From JBFMAP01 sp964632135 (GTDB taxonomy: Archaea > Micrarchaeota > Micrarchaeia > Burarchaeales > JBFMAP01): 16,783 nt of DNA. A program made the translations under genes and the position numbers. The stretch spans positions 1-16,783 of the forward strand of contig CAZWEI010000026.1 of the NCBI GenBank assembly GCA_964632135.1, written 5' to 3'. Position 1 is the first letter of the stretch. Each line of letters starts with the position of its first letter. Under the pieces are notes generated by a model. It saw nothing but the letters and a program-made list of their open reading frames with translations, did not search any database and was not told where the DNA came from. Shown here piece after piece: positions 1 through 8,098 of the stretch.

Positions 1-162
1 GGCTACGAGGGAAGGAGCGAGTCGTTGCTCGTGGTCGAGAATGCGCGCGGAATAAAACTGAAGAGGAACGCGCGCCTGGTGCAGATCATATTCGTGAAAC
101 TCGCGGGCGAGGCGAGGAAAGTTTATTCAGGAAGATATGCAAAAGAGAATATGCGAGCGTGA
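1..162 (+). CDS. C-terminal fragment of an unidentified protein
   Basis: Frame 1 is open from the first base to a TGA at 160-162 and gives 53 residues of a protein that starts before the window. The visible part has an alternating hydrophobic/charged pattern (SLLVVENARGIKLKRNARLV) typical of beta strands in a small barrel. It ends in a basic tail with lysine, arginine and tyrosine. Codon use (GCG, CGC, GAG, CTC) matches the neighbouring housekeeping genes, which supports real coding. infB begins 57 bp downstream on the same strand, so it may be the preceding gene of the same operon. I do not recognise the family; a small RNA-binding or ribosome-associated protein would suit the context, but that is only a guess. 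Confidence 0.6.
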   Translation, partial: GYEGRSESLLVVENARGIKLKRNARLVQIIFVKLAGEARKVYSGRYAKENMRA

Positions 163-218
163 GATGTTGAGGTTGGGTTTGTTGATGTTGGAGGATTTGA
201 TGTTCAAGGGCGATTGCC

Positions 219-1979
219 GTGATAAGGTCTCCTATCGTATGCATCATGGGCCACGTGGACCACGGGAAGACTTCGCTAGCGGACAAGATAAGGGGAACCG
301 CGGTCGCGAAGCGCGAGGCGGGTGGGATAACGCAGATGATAGGCGCGAGCTTCATCCCTCTCGAGACCCTTCATGAGATATGCGGGGACGCGCTTGAGAA
401 AATATGCGCGAAGCTAAAGATTCCAGGAATCCTTTTTATCGACACGCCTGGCCACGAGGCGTTCACAAACCTCAGGAGAAGAGGCGGCTCGATTGCGGAC
501 ATTGCCGTTCTTGTTATTGACATAACGAACGGAATTCAACCGCAAACATTGGAGACGCTCGAAATTTTGAAGGAATACAAGACGCCGTTCATAATCGCCG
601 CGAACAAAATAGACCTCGTTGACGGATGGGTTGATGCTGGGACTACTTCTTTTTCACTGTCGCTCGGCAGGCAGCGCGCGGACGTTCAGGCGATGCTTGA
701 CGAGATGCTTTACAAACTCGTGGGAAGGATGCACGAGCTCGGGTTCGTGTGCGACAGGTTCGACAGGGTCGGGGACTTCACGAAAACTGTCGCAATAGTT
801 CCAGTGAGCGCGAAGACAGGCGAGGGAATCACGGAGTTGCTGATGTTCCTTGCGGGTCTCACGCAGAAGTACATGGAGGGCCATCTCGAAGTCGAGGTGG
901 GCGGGCCTGGAAAGGGAAACATTCTCGAGGTGCGGGGGGAGCACGGACTCGGCACCACAATCGATGTTATTCTTTATGACGGAAAGATAACGCGCGGGGA
1001 TGAAATTATTTTCGGCACGCTCGGCGGCGCGAAGAGCACGAAGGTGCGCGCGCTCCTGAAGCCGAAACCGCTTGACGAGATGAGGGACCCGCGCGAGAAA
1101 TTCTCGAATATTGAGGAGGTTTACGCGGCGAGCGGTGTAAAGATTTTCGCTCCTGGCTTGGAGGAGGCGATTGCAGGCTCGCCAGTATTTGTAGTCAAAG
1201 GGAATGAAGAGGAGTTGAAGCAGGAGATTGAAAAAGAAATTTCAGAAGTTCTCATCGAGTCCCCTGGAGTCGGCGTTATTTTGAAGGCGGACACGCTCGG
1301 CTCGCTCGAGGCGCTCACGAAACTTCTCGCGGTCTCCGGAATTCCCGTGAAGCGCGCGGGCATAGGGCGGATAGTCAGGCGGGACGTGATGGACGCGCTC
1401 GCCGTTAAGAATGAGGACAGATTTCTCGGGGTTATTCTCGCGTTCAACATAGTCGTTGAGGAGGAGACAGAGCGCGAGGCGCGGGACAACGGGGTTCAGA
1501 TAATTTCGGATAAGATAATTTATTCGCTGCTCGACAATTACGGCGCGTGGGTGAAGAAGGAGAAGGATGCCGAGCGCGCGCTGGTGTTCTCGAGCCTTGT
1601 TCTTCCTGCGAAAATAAAAGTGCTTCCTGGCTGTTGCTTCCGCGCGTGCAAGCCCGCAATCTTTGGGATTGAGGTTATGGTCGGCAGGATACGGCCTGGG
1701 TTCGAGATGATTAACGAGAAGGGCGAGAGCATGGGGAAAATTAAGGCGATTCAGCGCGAGAAGGAGAGCGTGCAGGAGGCCGGCGAGGGCGAGAGCGTCG
1801 CGGTCTCGATGAACGAGCCCGTGATCGGGAGGAGTCTGAAGGAGGGTGAGGTTCTTTACTCGAACGTTCCAAAGGCGCACTATGCGCTCCTTACAGAGAA
1901 GTATAAAGAGTTGATAAGCGAGGGCGAGCGCGCGCTTCTCGAGCAGATAAAGGCGCTCACGTCGGGGATACGCTTTTAA
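219..1979 (+). CDS. infB: Translation initiation factor aIF5B (IF2-like GTPase)
   Basis: This is the archaeal IF5B/IF2 GTPase, which promotes subunit joining and initiator tRNA placement on the ribosome. The 586 residues match the usual archaeal length of about 600, without the long N-terminal extension of eukaryotic eIF5B. The G domain shows G1 GHVDHGKT at 11-18, G3 DTPGH at 75-79, G4 NKID at 129-132 and a SAK-type G5 near 200. Beta-barrel domain II, the alpha/beta domain III (around 'GVGVILKADTLGSLEAL') and the C-terminal barrel domain IV follow. The start is GTG 219, giving MIRSPIVCIMGHVDHGKT, the normal family start. It has a GGCGAT Shine-Dalgarno at 209-214, and an in-frame TGA at 198-200 rules out a much longer product. 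rps6e follows 43 bp downstream. Confidence 0.97.
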   Translation: MIRSPIVCIMGHVDHGKTSLADKIRGTAVAKREAGGITQMIGASFIPLETLHEICGDALEKICAKLKIPGILFIDTPGHEAFTNLRRRGGSIADIAVLVIDITNGIQPQTLETLEILKEYKTPFIIAANKIDLVDGWVDAGTTSFSLSLGRQRADVQAMLDEMLYKLVGRMHELGFVCDRFDRVGDFTKTVAIVPVSAKTGEGITELLMFLAGLTQKYMEGHLEVEVGGPGKGNILEVRGEHGLGTTIDVILYDGKITRGDEIIFGTLGGAKSTKVRALLKPKPLDEMRDPREKFSNIEEVYAASGVKIFAPGLEEAIAGSPVFVVKGNEEELKQEIEKEISEVLIESPGVGVILKADTLGSLEALTKLLAVSGIPVKRAGIGRIVRRDVMDALAVKNEDRFLGVILAFNIVVEEETEREARDNGVQIISDKIIYSLLDNYGAWVKKEKDAERALVFSSLVLPAKIKVLPGCCFRACKPAIFGIEVMVGRIRPGFEMINEKGESMGKIKAIQREKESVQEAGEGESVAVSMNEPVIGRSLKEGEVLYSNVPKAHYALLTEKYKELISEGERALLEQIKALTSGIRF

Positions 1980-2022
1980 AGATTCGTGGGAAAACTAATG
2001 AGAACTAAGCATAGGAGGATTG

Positions 2023-2460
2023 ATGGTTATGAAAGTTGTCATATCGGACCCGAAGACAGGCAAGAGTTACCAGACGGAACTGGCGAAGGAAAAAGTGGGC
2101 TCGCTGACAGGCGTCAAGATAGGCGACAGCATTGACGGCGGGCTCGTGGGCGCAGGCGGCTACAAGTTGCAGGTGACAGGAGGAAGCGACAATGACGGGT
2201 TTCCGATGAGGGGCGACGTGAAGGGCGCGCGCAAGGCCCACGTTCTTATTTCAAGCGGCCCGGGGATAAAGCCGACTAGAAAAGGCGAGAACAGAAGGAA
2301 AACGGTGCGCGGGAACAGTTTGAGCGAATCCATCGCGCAGTTGAACACTAAAGTCACAGAGGCGGGGGAGAAGCCGCTTGAGGAAATTTTCCCGAAAACA
2401 GAGAAGGGCGAGAAGAAAGAGGAAAAGGCGGCAGGAAAGAAGCCCGCGAAGAAAAAATAA
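2023..2460 (+). CDS. rps6e: Small-subunit ribosomal protein S6e (eS6)
   Basis: Archaeal/eukaryotic ribosomal protein eS6, part of the 30S subunit. The N-terminal KVVISDPKTGKSYQ, the central GGSDNDGFPMRGDVKGARK and the GENRRKTVRGNSLSESIAQLN segment are the hallmark conserved blocks. The C-terminal 30 residues or so are a lysine/glutamate tail (GEKKEEKAAGKKPAKKK), which probably binds rRNA and is disordered. The start is ambiguous: GGAGG at 2014-2018 precedes ATG 2023 and ATG 2029, and a TTG at 2020 overlaps the Shine-Dalgarno spacing. I chose ATG 2023 because MVMKVVIS best matches the length of the family N-terminus. It lies between two translation GTPase genes on the same strand, so it is likely co-transcribed with them. 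Confidence 0.95.
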   Translation: MVMKVVISDPKTGKSYQTELAKEKVGSLTGVKIGDSIDGGLVGAGGYKLQVTGGSDNDGFPMRGDVKGARKAHVLISSGPGIKPTRKGENRRKTVRGNSLSESIAQLNTKVTEAGEKPLEEIFPKTEKGEKKEEKAAGKKPAKKK

Positions 2461-2488
2461 TTGTTATGTTTGATGTGTTGGTGATGAG

Positions 2489-3700
2489 TTGGGACAGGCT
2501 GAGGTTAACATTGGGATGCTGGGTCACGTTGACCACGGAAAAACATCCATCACGAAAAACCTCACCGGCGTATGGACGGACACGCACAGCGAGGAGCTGA
2601 AGCGCGGAATCACCATCAAACTCGGATACGCGGACGCTGTTTTTAAGAAATGCCCGAACTGCCCGGAGCCGCAGTGCTACACTGTCGGGGACAAGTGCAA
2701 TGGCTGCGAGGGCAAGCCCGAAATTCTTCGAAAGGTTTCATTTCTTGATGCGCCGGGGCACGAGACTCTGATGACCACCGCGATTGCAGCCTCGAGCATA
2801 ATGGACGGCGCGCTCCTCGTCATCGCGGCGAACGAGGACTGCCCACAGCCCCAGACGCTCGAGCATCTAATGGTCCTTGACATTCTCGGGATTAAGCATA
2901 TCGTCATCGCGCAGAACAAGGTCGACCTCGTGGACAAGGAGAAGGCGCTCGCGCACTACAAGCAGATTCAGGCGTTCGTTCACGGCTCGGTTGCCGAGCG
3001 CGCGCCCATCGTGCCGGTTGTCGCGAACTACAACATAAACACGGACGCGCTCATCCAGCAGATTCAGGCGACCATACCGACTCCTCGAAGGGATTTGGAC
3101 TCGCCGCCGCTCATGTACATCGCGCGCTCCTTTGATGTTAACAAGCCTGGCACTCCGATAAAGAAATTGGTTGGGGGAGTTGTTGGCGGCTCGGTCATAC
3201 GGGGAAAATTACGCGTCGGCGACGAGGTGGAGATTCGCCCGGGACTGAAAAAAGAGGAAAAAAGCAGGGAGACATACGAGCCGATAATCGCAGATGTTGA
3301 CGTGCTCATAGCAGGAAGCGAGCGCCTGCAGGAGGCGATTCCTGGAGGGCTCATCGCAATCGGCACGAGGCTTGACCCATCGCTCACAAAGGGAGACGGG
3401 CTCGTGGGAAATCTTTTGGGCAAGCCTGGCACGCTTCCTCCCACCGCGAGCGAATTCACGATTGATTTCCATACTCTCAAAAGAGTGGATATTGAAAACC
3501 CGCCCCTGAAAATAGGCGAGCCGATGGTTCTGAACATAGGCACGAGCACGGCAATCGCGTTCATAGATAAGATGAAGAAGAACGCGCTCGCGCTCAAACT
3601 CAAGAGGCCCATCTGCGCGGAGAAGACGGCGAAAATCGCGGTCAGCAGGAAAATCGGGCAGAGGTGGAGATTGAGCGGCTACGCGACGATAAAGGAATGA
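2489..3700 (+). CDS. eif2g: Translation initiation factor 2 subunit gamma (aIF2 gamma)
   Basis: Gamma subunit of the aIF2 heterotrimer, the GTPase that binds Met-tRNAi and delivers it to the small subunit. The 403 residues match the family (about 410). Visible are G1 GHVDHGKT at 12-19, switch I around RGITIKLGYAD, and a zinc knuckle with cysteines 55, 58, 70 and 73 plus an extra Cys63. G3 DAPGH is at 87-91 and G4 NKVD at 143-146. Beta-barrel domains II and III follow. The start is TTG 2489: an in-frame stop at 2471-2473 and GGTGAT at 2480-2485, three bases before it, leave no better choice. The gene ends 9 bp before the convergent phosphoesterase gene. The alpha and beta subunits are not in this window. 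Confidence 0.96.
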   Translation: MGQAEVNIGMLGHVDHGKTSITKNLTGVWTDTHSEELKRGITIKLGYADAVFKKCPNCPEPQCYTVGDKCNGCEGKPEILRKVSFLDAPGHETLMTTAIAASSIMDGALLVIAANEDCPQPQTLEHLMVLDILGIKHIVIAQNKVDLVDKEKALAHYKQIQAFVHGSVAERAPIVPVVANYNINTDALIQQIQATIPTPRRDLDSPPLMYIARSFDVNKPGTPIKKLVGGVVGGSVIRGKLRVGDEVEIRPGLKKEEKSRETYEPIIADVDVLIAGSERLQEAIPGGLIAIGTRLDPSLTKGDGLVGNLLGKPGTLPPTASEFTIDFHTLKRVDIENPPLKIGEPMVLNIGTSTAIAFIDKMKKNALALKLKRPICAEKTAKIAVSRKIGQRWRLSGYATIKE

Positions 3701-3709
3701 GACCGAAAG

Positions 3710-4354
3710 CTAAAATCTGACAAACTTCACATCTATTTTTTTGCCTGCTGATGAGATGTTTATCTCCGCGCCCTTTCCCTCGTTCGCTGGCGCGACCTTG
3801 ACTATTTTCGTCTTGCCGAGCGCGCTCTCGCCCTCGTGCTCGTGGATGTGGCCGCACAAATTCAGGAGGGGCTGTCGCTCATCGATTATTCTTCTTATTG
3901 ACTTGCTACCCACGTGCGCGCCCCCGCCAACCAAATCAAAAGGAGTATCGTAAGGGGGCGCGTGCGTTGCAAGAATCGTGTTCGCGTCTATCTTGAGCGC
4001 GCTCAGCTGACTGTAAATCTCGTCCTCGGTAAACTCGCACGGAGTGCCGAAAGGAGTCGGGTTGCTTCCTCCAAACCCAACGAGATTAAATTTACCAGCC
4101 TCAACCCGGCGCGCGTGCAAACTTATCCCCCTCGCCTCGATGAGTTGCGCCACGTCGTCGGGGTCCATATTGCCCCTGAGCGCGAGCGTATTTTTTGGGA
4201 GAAGAAATAGGAAAGAGTCTGCAAAAGAGGGAGGACCCTTGTGCGTGATGTCCCCGAGAACGATAACGTAGTCGTATTTCTTTTTCAGAACCGGCTTGAT
4301 TTTCTCGAGAACGATTTCCTCCCCGTGGATGTCGGTGAGCGCGAGCAGGCGCAT
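3710..4354 (-). CDS. Calcineurin-like metallophosphoesterase (YfcE/MJ0936-like)
   Basis: A 214-residue single-domain metallophosphoesterase that probably hydrolyses a phosphodiester or phosphomonoester; the substrate is not deducible. Metal-ligand motifs occur in family order: DIH at 8-10, GD at 34-35, GNMD at 61-64 (GNxD is usual in the YfcE-like branch), TH at 130-131 and GHIH at 168-171. There is no signal peptide or membrane segment, so it should be cytoplasmic. GGTGAT at 4358-4363, three bases before the ATG, supports the start. It lies 11 bp downstream of nop5 on the same strand and is probably co-transcribed with it. It ends with a TAG; reading through would run antisense across eif2g and make no recognisable protein, so TAG acts as a real stop here. 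That bears on the amber codon in argS. Confidence 0.9.
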   Translation of the reverse strand: MRLLALTDIHGEEIVLEKIKPVLKKKYDYVIVLGDITHKGPPSFADSFLFLLPKNTLALRGNMDPDDVAQLIEARGISLHARRVEAGKFNLVGFGGSNPTPFGTPCEFTEDEIYSQLSALKIDANTILATHAPPYDTPFDLVGGGAHVGSKSIRRIIDERQPLLNLCGHIHEHEGESALGKTKIVKVAPANEGKGAEINISSAGKKIDVKFVRF

Positions 4355-4365
4355 TTCATCACCCT

Positions 4366-5193
4366 TTAACTCTGCTTTTGCGCTGACGCGGCTTGCGCGG
4401 ATGCAGATTCGCGGATGTTTTTCACGCGCGCCTCAAATTTTTCCTTCAACTCCTTTGCGATGAAATGCTTTGAGTACGCATCTGCCTTTACCGCGATCGC
4501 GATTTTCGTGGCTAGCGCGCGCGCAATCTTCCCCCTCTGCTTCTTGGGCGCGTTGCATATGTAGGGATGCTGGAAAATAACGCCATGCTTGGGCGGTTTC
4601 GTGTGGCTTCTGAGGTGCTTGAAGAGCGCCTTTTCCGCGCCGAGAACTTGGATGGTGCTCGCGGGAAGTATCGCGAGCCTCGCGAGCCCGCCTGCCTTCG
4701 AGATGAGGCGCGCAGCGAGCGCGGGCTCAACCAGATAGGAGAGGTTCGGACAGACCTCGCGCGCAAGCGTTGCCTGGTAGACGTCGAGCTTCTCGCGCAG
4801 TTTGTAGAGTTGAATAATCCCGTTCGCGAGCAGCCTTATCTCGTCAATGTCCGCGGGGGTGAGGTCAGCGCCGATGCTCGAGCCTGCCTTTGAGGCAATC
4901 TCGCGCGCCTTCTGCTCGCCGATTATCTTCTTCAGCTCCTCGAGGTCCGGATTCTTCTTGTCCAGAAGGAGCACGAGTTCGCAGTATTTCTGCGGCTCGC
5001 TGACGCTCAGTTCTGGAAAATGAACCCCGTACCACTCGCGCAGCCTCTCGAAGAGAAGGTTCGATGCCTTGTCTGTCTCGGTTATCGCACCCGCCGTCTG
5101 AATGAGCAGTCTGTCGCGCTTGAAGTACGCCTCGCGCACCCCGCCTTTTGCGCGCGCAATGAACTCTTCCCTCTCAAACCTGTTGAAAGCCAT
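4366..5193 (-). CDS. nop5: Nop5/Nop56/58-family box C/D sRNP core protein, lacking the N-terminal domain
   Basis: Scaffold protein of box C/D guide RNPs, which direct 2'-O-methylation. The coiled-coil half is visible around residues 35-60 (SNLLFERLREWYGVHFPEL). It is followed by SSIGADLTPADIDEIR and then the Nop RNP-binding domain (about 165-245), including LPASTIQVLGAEKALFKHLR, KPPKHGVIFQHP and QRGKIARALA. The protein is only 275 residues; archaeal Nop5 is usually about 350-420 because of an N-terminal domain of roughly 100 residues that contacts fibrillarin, and that domain is missing. The start is ATG 5193, with GAGGTG upstream; a GTG at 5211 is possible but adds only six residues. The upstream TATA region is shared with glyS, so no room is left for a longer N-terminus. 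The phosphoesterase gene follows in the same operon. Fibrillarin is not in the window. Confidence 0.92.
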   Translation of the reverse strand: MAFNRFEREEFIARAKGGVREAYFKRDRLLIQTAGAITETDKASNLLFERLREWYGVHFPELSVSEPQKYCELVLLLDKKNPDLEELKKIIGEQKAREIASKAGSSIGADLTPADIDEIRLLANGIIQLYKLREKLDVYQATLAREVCPNLSYLVEPALAARLISKAGGLARLAILPASTIQVLGAEKALFKHLRSHTKPPKHGVIFQHPYICNAPKKQRGKIARALATKIAIAVKADAYSKHFIAKELKEKFEARVKNIRESASAQAASAQKQS

Positions 5194-5229
5194 GTTTACA
5201 CCTCTTTCCACCGAGGAATATTAGGGCAC

Positions 5230-5246
5230 CAATTTATTTAAATTGT
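5230..5246. promoter_or_regulatory. Divergent TATA region between nop5 and glyS
   Basis: An AT-rich box (TTTATTTAAAT, 5233-5243) sits in the 76-bp gap between the divergent nop5 and glyS genes. Its near-symmetry gives a TATA-like element on both strands. For glyS, a start site about 25 bp downstream falls near 5265, almost on the GTG 5267/ATG 5270 start, which implies a leaderless or very short-leader mRNA. For nop5 the same spacing falls near 5212 and leaves a leader of about 20 nt that contains GAGGTG. This is inferred from sequence and spacing only. Confidence 0.55.
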
Positions 5247-5269
5247 TGTTGAAACTATTCCAGTGAGTG

Positions 5270-6793
5270 ATGATTGAAATGAATCCTGCACCGCTTCACG
5301 AAAGAGTGTATGAGATCGCGCTCAAGCGCGGGTTCCTCATTCCCTCGAACGAGCTCTACGGCTCGGTCGGGGGGTTTTTCGACTACGGGCCGGTGGGCTG
5401 CCTCATAAAGAGGAAAATAGAGAACTCGTGGCGCGAGTTTTTTTTGAAGCGCGAGGGGTTTTTCGAAGTGGAGACCTCCACCCTTTTGCCGGAGGTCGTT
5501 CTCAAGGCATCGGGGCACGTGAAGCATTTCGCAGACCCGCTCGTGGAGTGCGAGGGGTGCGGAAGGAGGTTCCGCGCTGACACGCTCATCAAGGAGAAAA
5601 CAGGAAAGGAAGTAGAGGGCGCGAAGCCAGAAGAACTGACCAAACTCATTAAAGAGAATAAAATCACGTGCCCGGAGTGCGGCAAGAATTTGAGCGGCGT
5701 GTCTCCTTTCAATTTGATGTTCAAAACCAGCATCGGAGTAGGAAATGAGAATACCGCATACACGCGCCCGGAAACCGCGCAGGGAATTTTCATGGATTTT
5801 GCGCGCGTTTTCAGGAGTTTCGGCTCGAAATTGCCGATTGGAATCGGGCAGATTGGAAAATCGTACAGAAATGAAATTTCGCCCCGCAACGTGCTGATGA
5901 GGATGCGCGAGTTCACGCAGATGGAAATAGAGTATTTCTTCAACCCGAAAAACACGAAAATAAGTAAATTTGACGAGGTAAAAAATCAGAAAATAAGAAT
6001 CTACACGCGCGAGGAGCAACTCGCGCGCAGCGAGAACGCGAGCGAACTCACCGCAGGCGAGTCGGTGGAAAGGGGCATCATCCCGAACGAGATTCTCGCG
6101 TATTTCATTGCGCGCGAAACCCAATTTTATCAGATGATGGGGATTCCTTACAACAACTTTAGATTTCGACACATGCTTCCTGAGGAAACCCCGCACTACT
6201 CGGGCGGGAATTTCGACCTTGAGGTGCATACTTCTTTTGGCTGGGTGGAGACGATTGGAAACGCTTATCGCACGGATTATGACCTGCGCAGCCACGCTGA
6301 GACGAGCAAGCAGGATTTATCTGTTTTCCTGGAAGAGGAGAAGGCGAAAGTCCTTCCGCACGTGGTTGAGCCTAGTTTCGGCGTTGACAGGCTTTTCTGG
6401 TGCATACTTGAGAGTTGCTACAGAAAGGAGGGAGGCGCGGAGGGCAGAACGTGGGAATGGTTCGACCTTTCTCCAAAAATCGCGCCCTTTGAGTGCGGGG
6501 TTTTCCCGCTGATGAAAAAGGACGGGCTTGCGGAGAAGGCGCGCGAACTCTCCGATAAGTTGCGCGCTGAAGGATTCGATGTGATTTATGATGAGTCGGG
6601 AAGCATTGGAAAGAGGTATGCGCGCGCGGATGAGATTGGCGTTCCCTACTGCATAACTATTGATTACGACAGCCTGAAAAACGGGGACGCGACCATAAGG
6701 TTCCGCAACGACGGGAAGCAGGCGCGCGTGGTTCTCGCCGAGCTAGGAGATAGACTGTGCGCGTACGTTAAAGAAAATAAAACTAGTTTGTGA
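5270..6793 (+). CDS. glyS: Glycyl-tRNA synthetase (alpha2, archaeal/eukaryotic type)
   Basis: Class II aminoacyl-tRNA synthetase that charges tRNA-Gly. The N-terminal signature RGFLIPSNELYGSVGGFFDYGP and motif 2 (SYRNEISPRNVLMRMREFTQ, about 199-218) are clear. Motif 3 is around VEPSFGVDRLF, and an HGTP-type anticodon-binding domain forms the C-terminus (from about FECGVFPLMKKDG). Two CxxC pairs near residues 94-97 and 134-137 form a probable zinc ribbon in the insertion between motifs 1 and 2. At about 507 residues it is shorter than many archaeal homologues (about 570), with no obvious loss of a catalytic motif. The start is GTG 5267, ATG 5270 or ATG 5279; no strong Shine-Dalgarno is present and TATA spacing favours a leaderless start at 5267/5270. 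It converges on the unknown gene at 6797, with 3 bp between the stops. Confidence 0.95.
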   Translation: MIEMNPAPLHERVYEIALKRGFLIPSNELYGSVGGFFDYGPVGCLIKRKIENSWREFFLKREGFFEVETSTLLPEVVLKASGHVKHFADPLVECEGCGRRFRADTLIKEKTGKEVEGAKPEELTKLIKENKITCPECGKNLSGVSPFNLMFKTSIGVGNENTAYTRPETAQGIFMDFARVFRSFGSKLPIGIGQIGKSYRNEISPRNVLMRMREFTQMEIEYFFNPKNTKISKFDEVKNQKIRIYTREEQLARSENASELTAGESVERGIIPNEILAYFIARETQFYQMMGIPYNNFRFRHMLPEETPHYSGGNFDLEVHTSFGWVETIGNAYRTDYDLRSHAETSKQDLSVFLEEEKAKVLPHVVEPSFGVDRLFWCILESCYRKEGGAEGRTWEWFDLSPKIAPFECGVFPLMKKDGLAEKARELSDKLRAEGFDVIYDESGSIGKRYARADEIGVPYCITIDYDSLKNGDATIRFRNDGKQARVVLAELGDRLCAYVKENKTSL

Positions 6794-6796
6794 GGG

Positions 6797-7396
6797 TTAG
6801 CCGATGTAAGCTGCACCGGTGTGATACGCGAATAAACTTTTCGCTGCAGTAAGCATTATCTCGTTTTGTTTGGTGGTTTTTGTATGCAGCTTTTTCATTA
6901 GGCTTTGCAAAGACTCGATAAAAGACGCGTGTTCAATTATCGAAGCCCCAAACTCGTTGCTCATTTTGCGCGAGGCCATATCCAGCGCTGCGCCCTTTGT
7001 TTTCGGGTTTCCGTTGTTCATGAGATGAATTAGTATTTCTTTGAACGATTCGTATGACTCAAATGACATCGGATTGTATGACGCCTCTTTGAGGACTGCA
7101 ATAGCCCAACTTTTTATTTCATTGTCTCCGTTTTTTATAATATCGAATATTTCTTGCATTTTGTCTCCGTGATATGAAACCTTGCTCGCAAGCTCGTACA
7201 CTTTTTTCTCCTTTCCATGCCATTCTGTCTGCGGTCCCGACAGAGAGGATAATTCGGCTCTGAGACCCGGGTTTGAGTTTTTTCCTTCGTACACGGGTTT
7301 TAGCAAGAAACCAGGAACAACGGTTGGGGCGGTATCTTGGTTATTATTTTTGCCTATAGTTTTGCTCTTGGCTAACTCTCCAAACGTGAATGCCAT
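6797..7396 (-). CDS. Unknown helical protein, paralog A
   Basis: A 199-residue protein that I do not recognise. After a polar N-terminal 40 residues it is predicted almost wholly helical, with repeat-like hydrophobic spacing resembling HEAT/ARM helices (e.g. EIKSWAIAVLKEASYNPMSF). There is no signal peptide, membrane segment or catalytic motif. Residues about 45-126 align with residues 38-118 of the adjacent gene at 7540-8091: shared ELSxxS, a basic stretch then Y-x-x-A-x-x-x-SY, a later KN, and VLxxxSYxxMS. The two are therefore tandem paralogs. A longer reading from ATG 7423 is unlikely: that codon lies in the part of the duplicated upstream module that is untranslated leader in paralog B. 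ATG 7396 has GGAGG at the same place and the usual spacing. Base composition is clearly more AT-rich than in the flanking housekeeping genes. Confidence 0.75.
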   Translation of the reverse strand: MAFTFGELAKSKTIGKNNNQDTAPTVVPGFLLKPVYEGKNSNPGLRAELSSLSGPQTEWHGKEKKVYELASKVSYHGDKMQEIFDIIKNGDNEIKSWAIAVLKEASYNPMSFESYESFKEILIHLMNNGNPKTKGAALDMASRKMSNEFGASIIEHASFIESLQSLMKKLHTKTTKQNEIMLTAAKSLFAYHTGAAYIG

Positions 7397-7402
7397 CATT
7401 AC

Positions 7403-7499
7403 ACCTCCAACTTTTTCCTGCATAGTTCCAACAAAAGATATTTAAAGGATTTGCGACCTGAAACGAATAAAATGGTCGGAAAATGACCGAATTTGGTTA
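7403..7499 (-). repeat. Duplicated 97-bp promoter module, copy A
   Basis: This segment aligns without gaps to 8099-8195 (offset 696) with 10 mismatches by my count, about 90% identity. Read on the minus strand, it contains in order a GGTC/GACC dyad (7474-7488), an A/T-rich spacer, a TATA core TTTAAA (7441-7446) with purine-rich BRE-like bases before it, a leader of about 20-30 nt, and the GGAGG Shine-Dalgarno (7404-7408) of paralog A. It is therefore a complete promoter, leader and ribosome-binding unit. Confidence 0.85.
7474..7488. promoter_or_regulatory. Candidate operator dyad, copy A
   Basis: GGTC and GACC half-sites are separated by 7 bases (GGTCGGAAAATGACC). The dyad centre is about 37 bp upstream of the TATA core of paralog A, a distance typical for an archaeal upstream regulator site. 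The half-sites are intact in both copies of the module although bases around them differ, which suggests protein binding. No regulator is identified. Confidence 0.45.
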
Positions 7500-7539
7500 A
7501 AAAGAACGCGCGCGCCTTAACTTAGTTTTTATACGGAAA

Positions 7540-8091
7540 TCACTTGCCGTCGTAGTCAAGCGACCAGATCTCAAACTTTATCTTCTCCCTCAGATATTTG
7601 ACGTCTTTAGTGGGGTCTTCGTCTCTAAGTTGTCCTAGTAAATTAGTTAAACCGAAGATGGAATTGCTATCCGAGGAGGAACCAACCTCGAGCAGGAACA
7701 TCGTGTTAGAAAAGTCCTTTTTCTCTACGCTTGTTTGGGTTAAGTCATTCAAAGTTCTCTTGAGGGCCGCATGCGTTTCGTGGGACATCGAGCAGTAACT
7801 CAGATGCTCCAAGACCATCTCGCCATGCATTAGCATATCTTTATCCAGGGTATTTTTCGTTATATTCAGCAGCTCTGTCGCAAGCTCTGAATTATACGAG
7901 ATTGCTTTAGCAATTTTGTAAGCAACACGCTCGCGTTCACCGAAGGTTAATTTTGACATGTTGGACAATTCTGTTTTAATGCTTGTCTTGTTTAAATTTT
8001 TTTCATCTACTAGTTTAAAGTCTACGTTTCCTGGAGGTTTGTCGGTCGTTATCTTGAGAGTCTTAACCTTGCGTTTTGTATCTGTTACCAT
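7540..8091 (-). CDS. Unknown helical protein, paralog B
   Basis: A 183-residue protein of no family I recognise, paralogous to the gene directly downstream at 6797-7396. The N-terminal 35 residues are basic and polar (TKRKVKTLKITTDKPP); the rest is predicted helical. It shares with paralog A the core ELSxxS, Y-x-x-A-x-x-x-SY and VLxxxSYxxMS pattern. The C-terminal third (SSDSNSIFGLTNLLGQL onward) does not align visibly. No signal peptide, membrane helix or enzyme motif is seen. The start is ATG 8091, with GGAGG at 8100-8104 and eight bases between. It has its own copy of the 97-bp promoter module, which at the other end abuts the divergent ACT-domain gene. It is more AT-rich than its neighbours, and its AGA, TTA and ATT codons differ from the GCG/CGC-rich core genes. 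Confidence 0.75.
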   Translation of the reverse strand: MVTDTKRKVKTLKITTDKPPGNVDFKLVDEKNLNKTSIKTELSNMSKLTFGERERVAYKIAKAISYNSELATELLNITKNTLDKDMLMHGEMVLEHLSYCSMSHETHAALKRTLNDLTQTSVEKKDFSNTMFLLEVGSSSDSNSIFGLTNLLGQLRDEDPTKDVKYLREKIKFEIWSLDYDGK

Positions 8092-8098
8092 TATTCAA

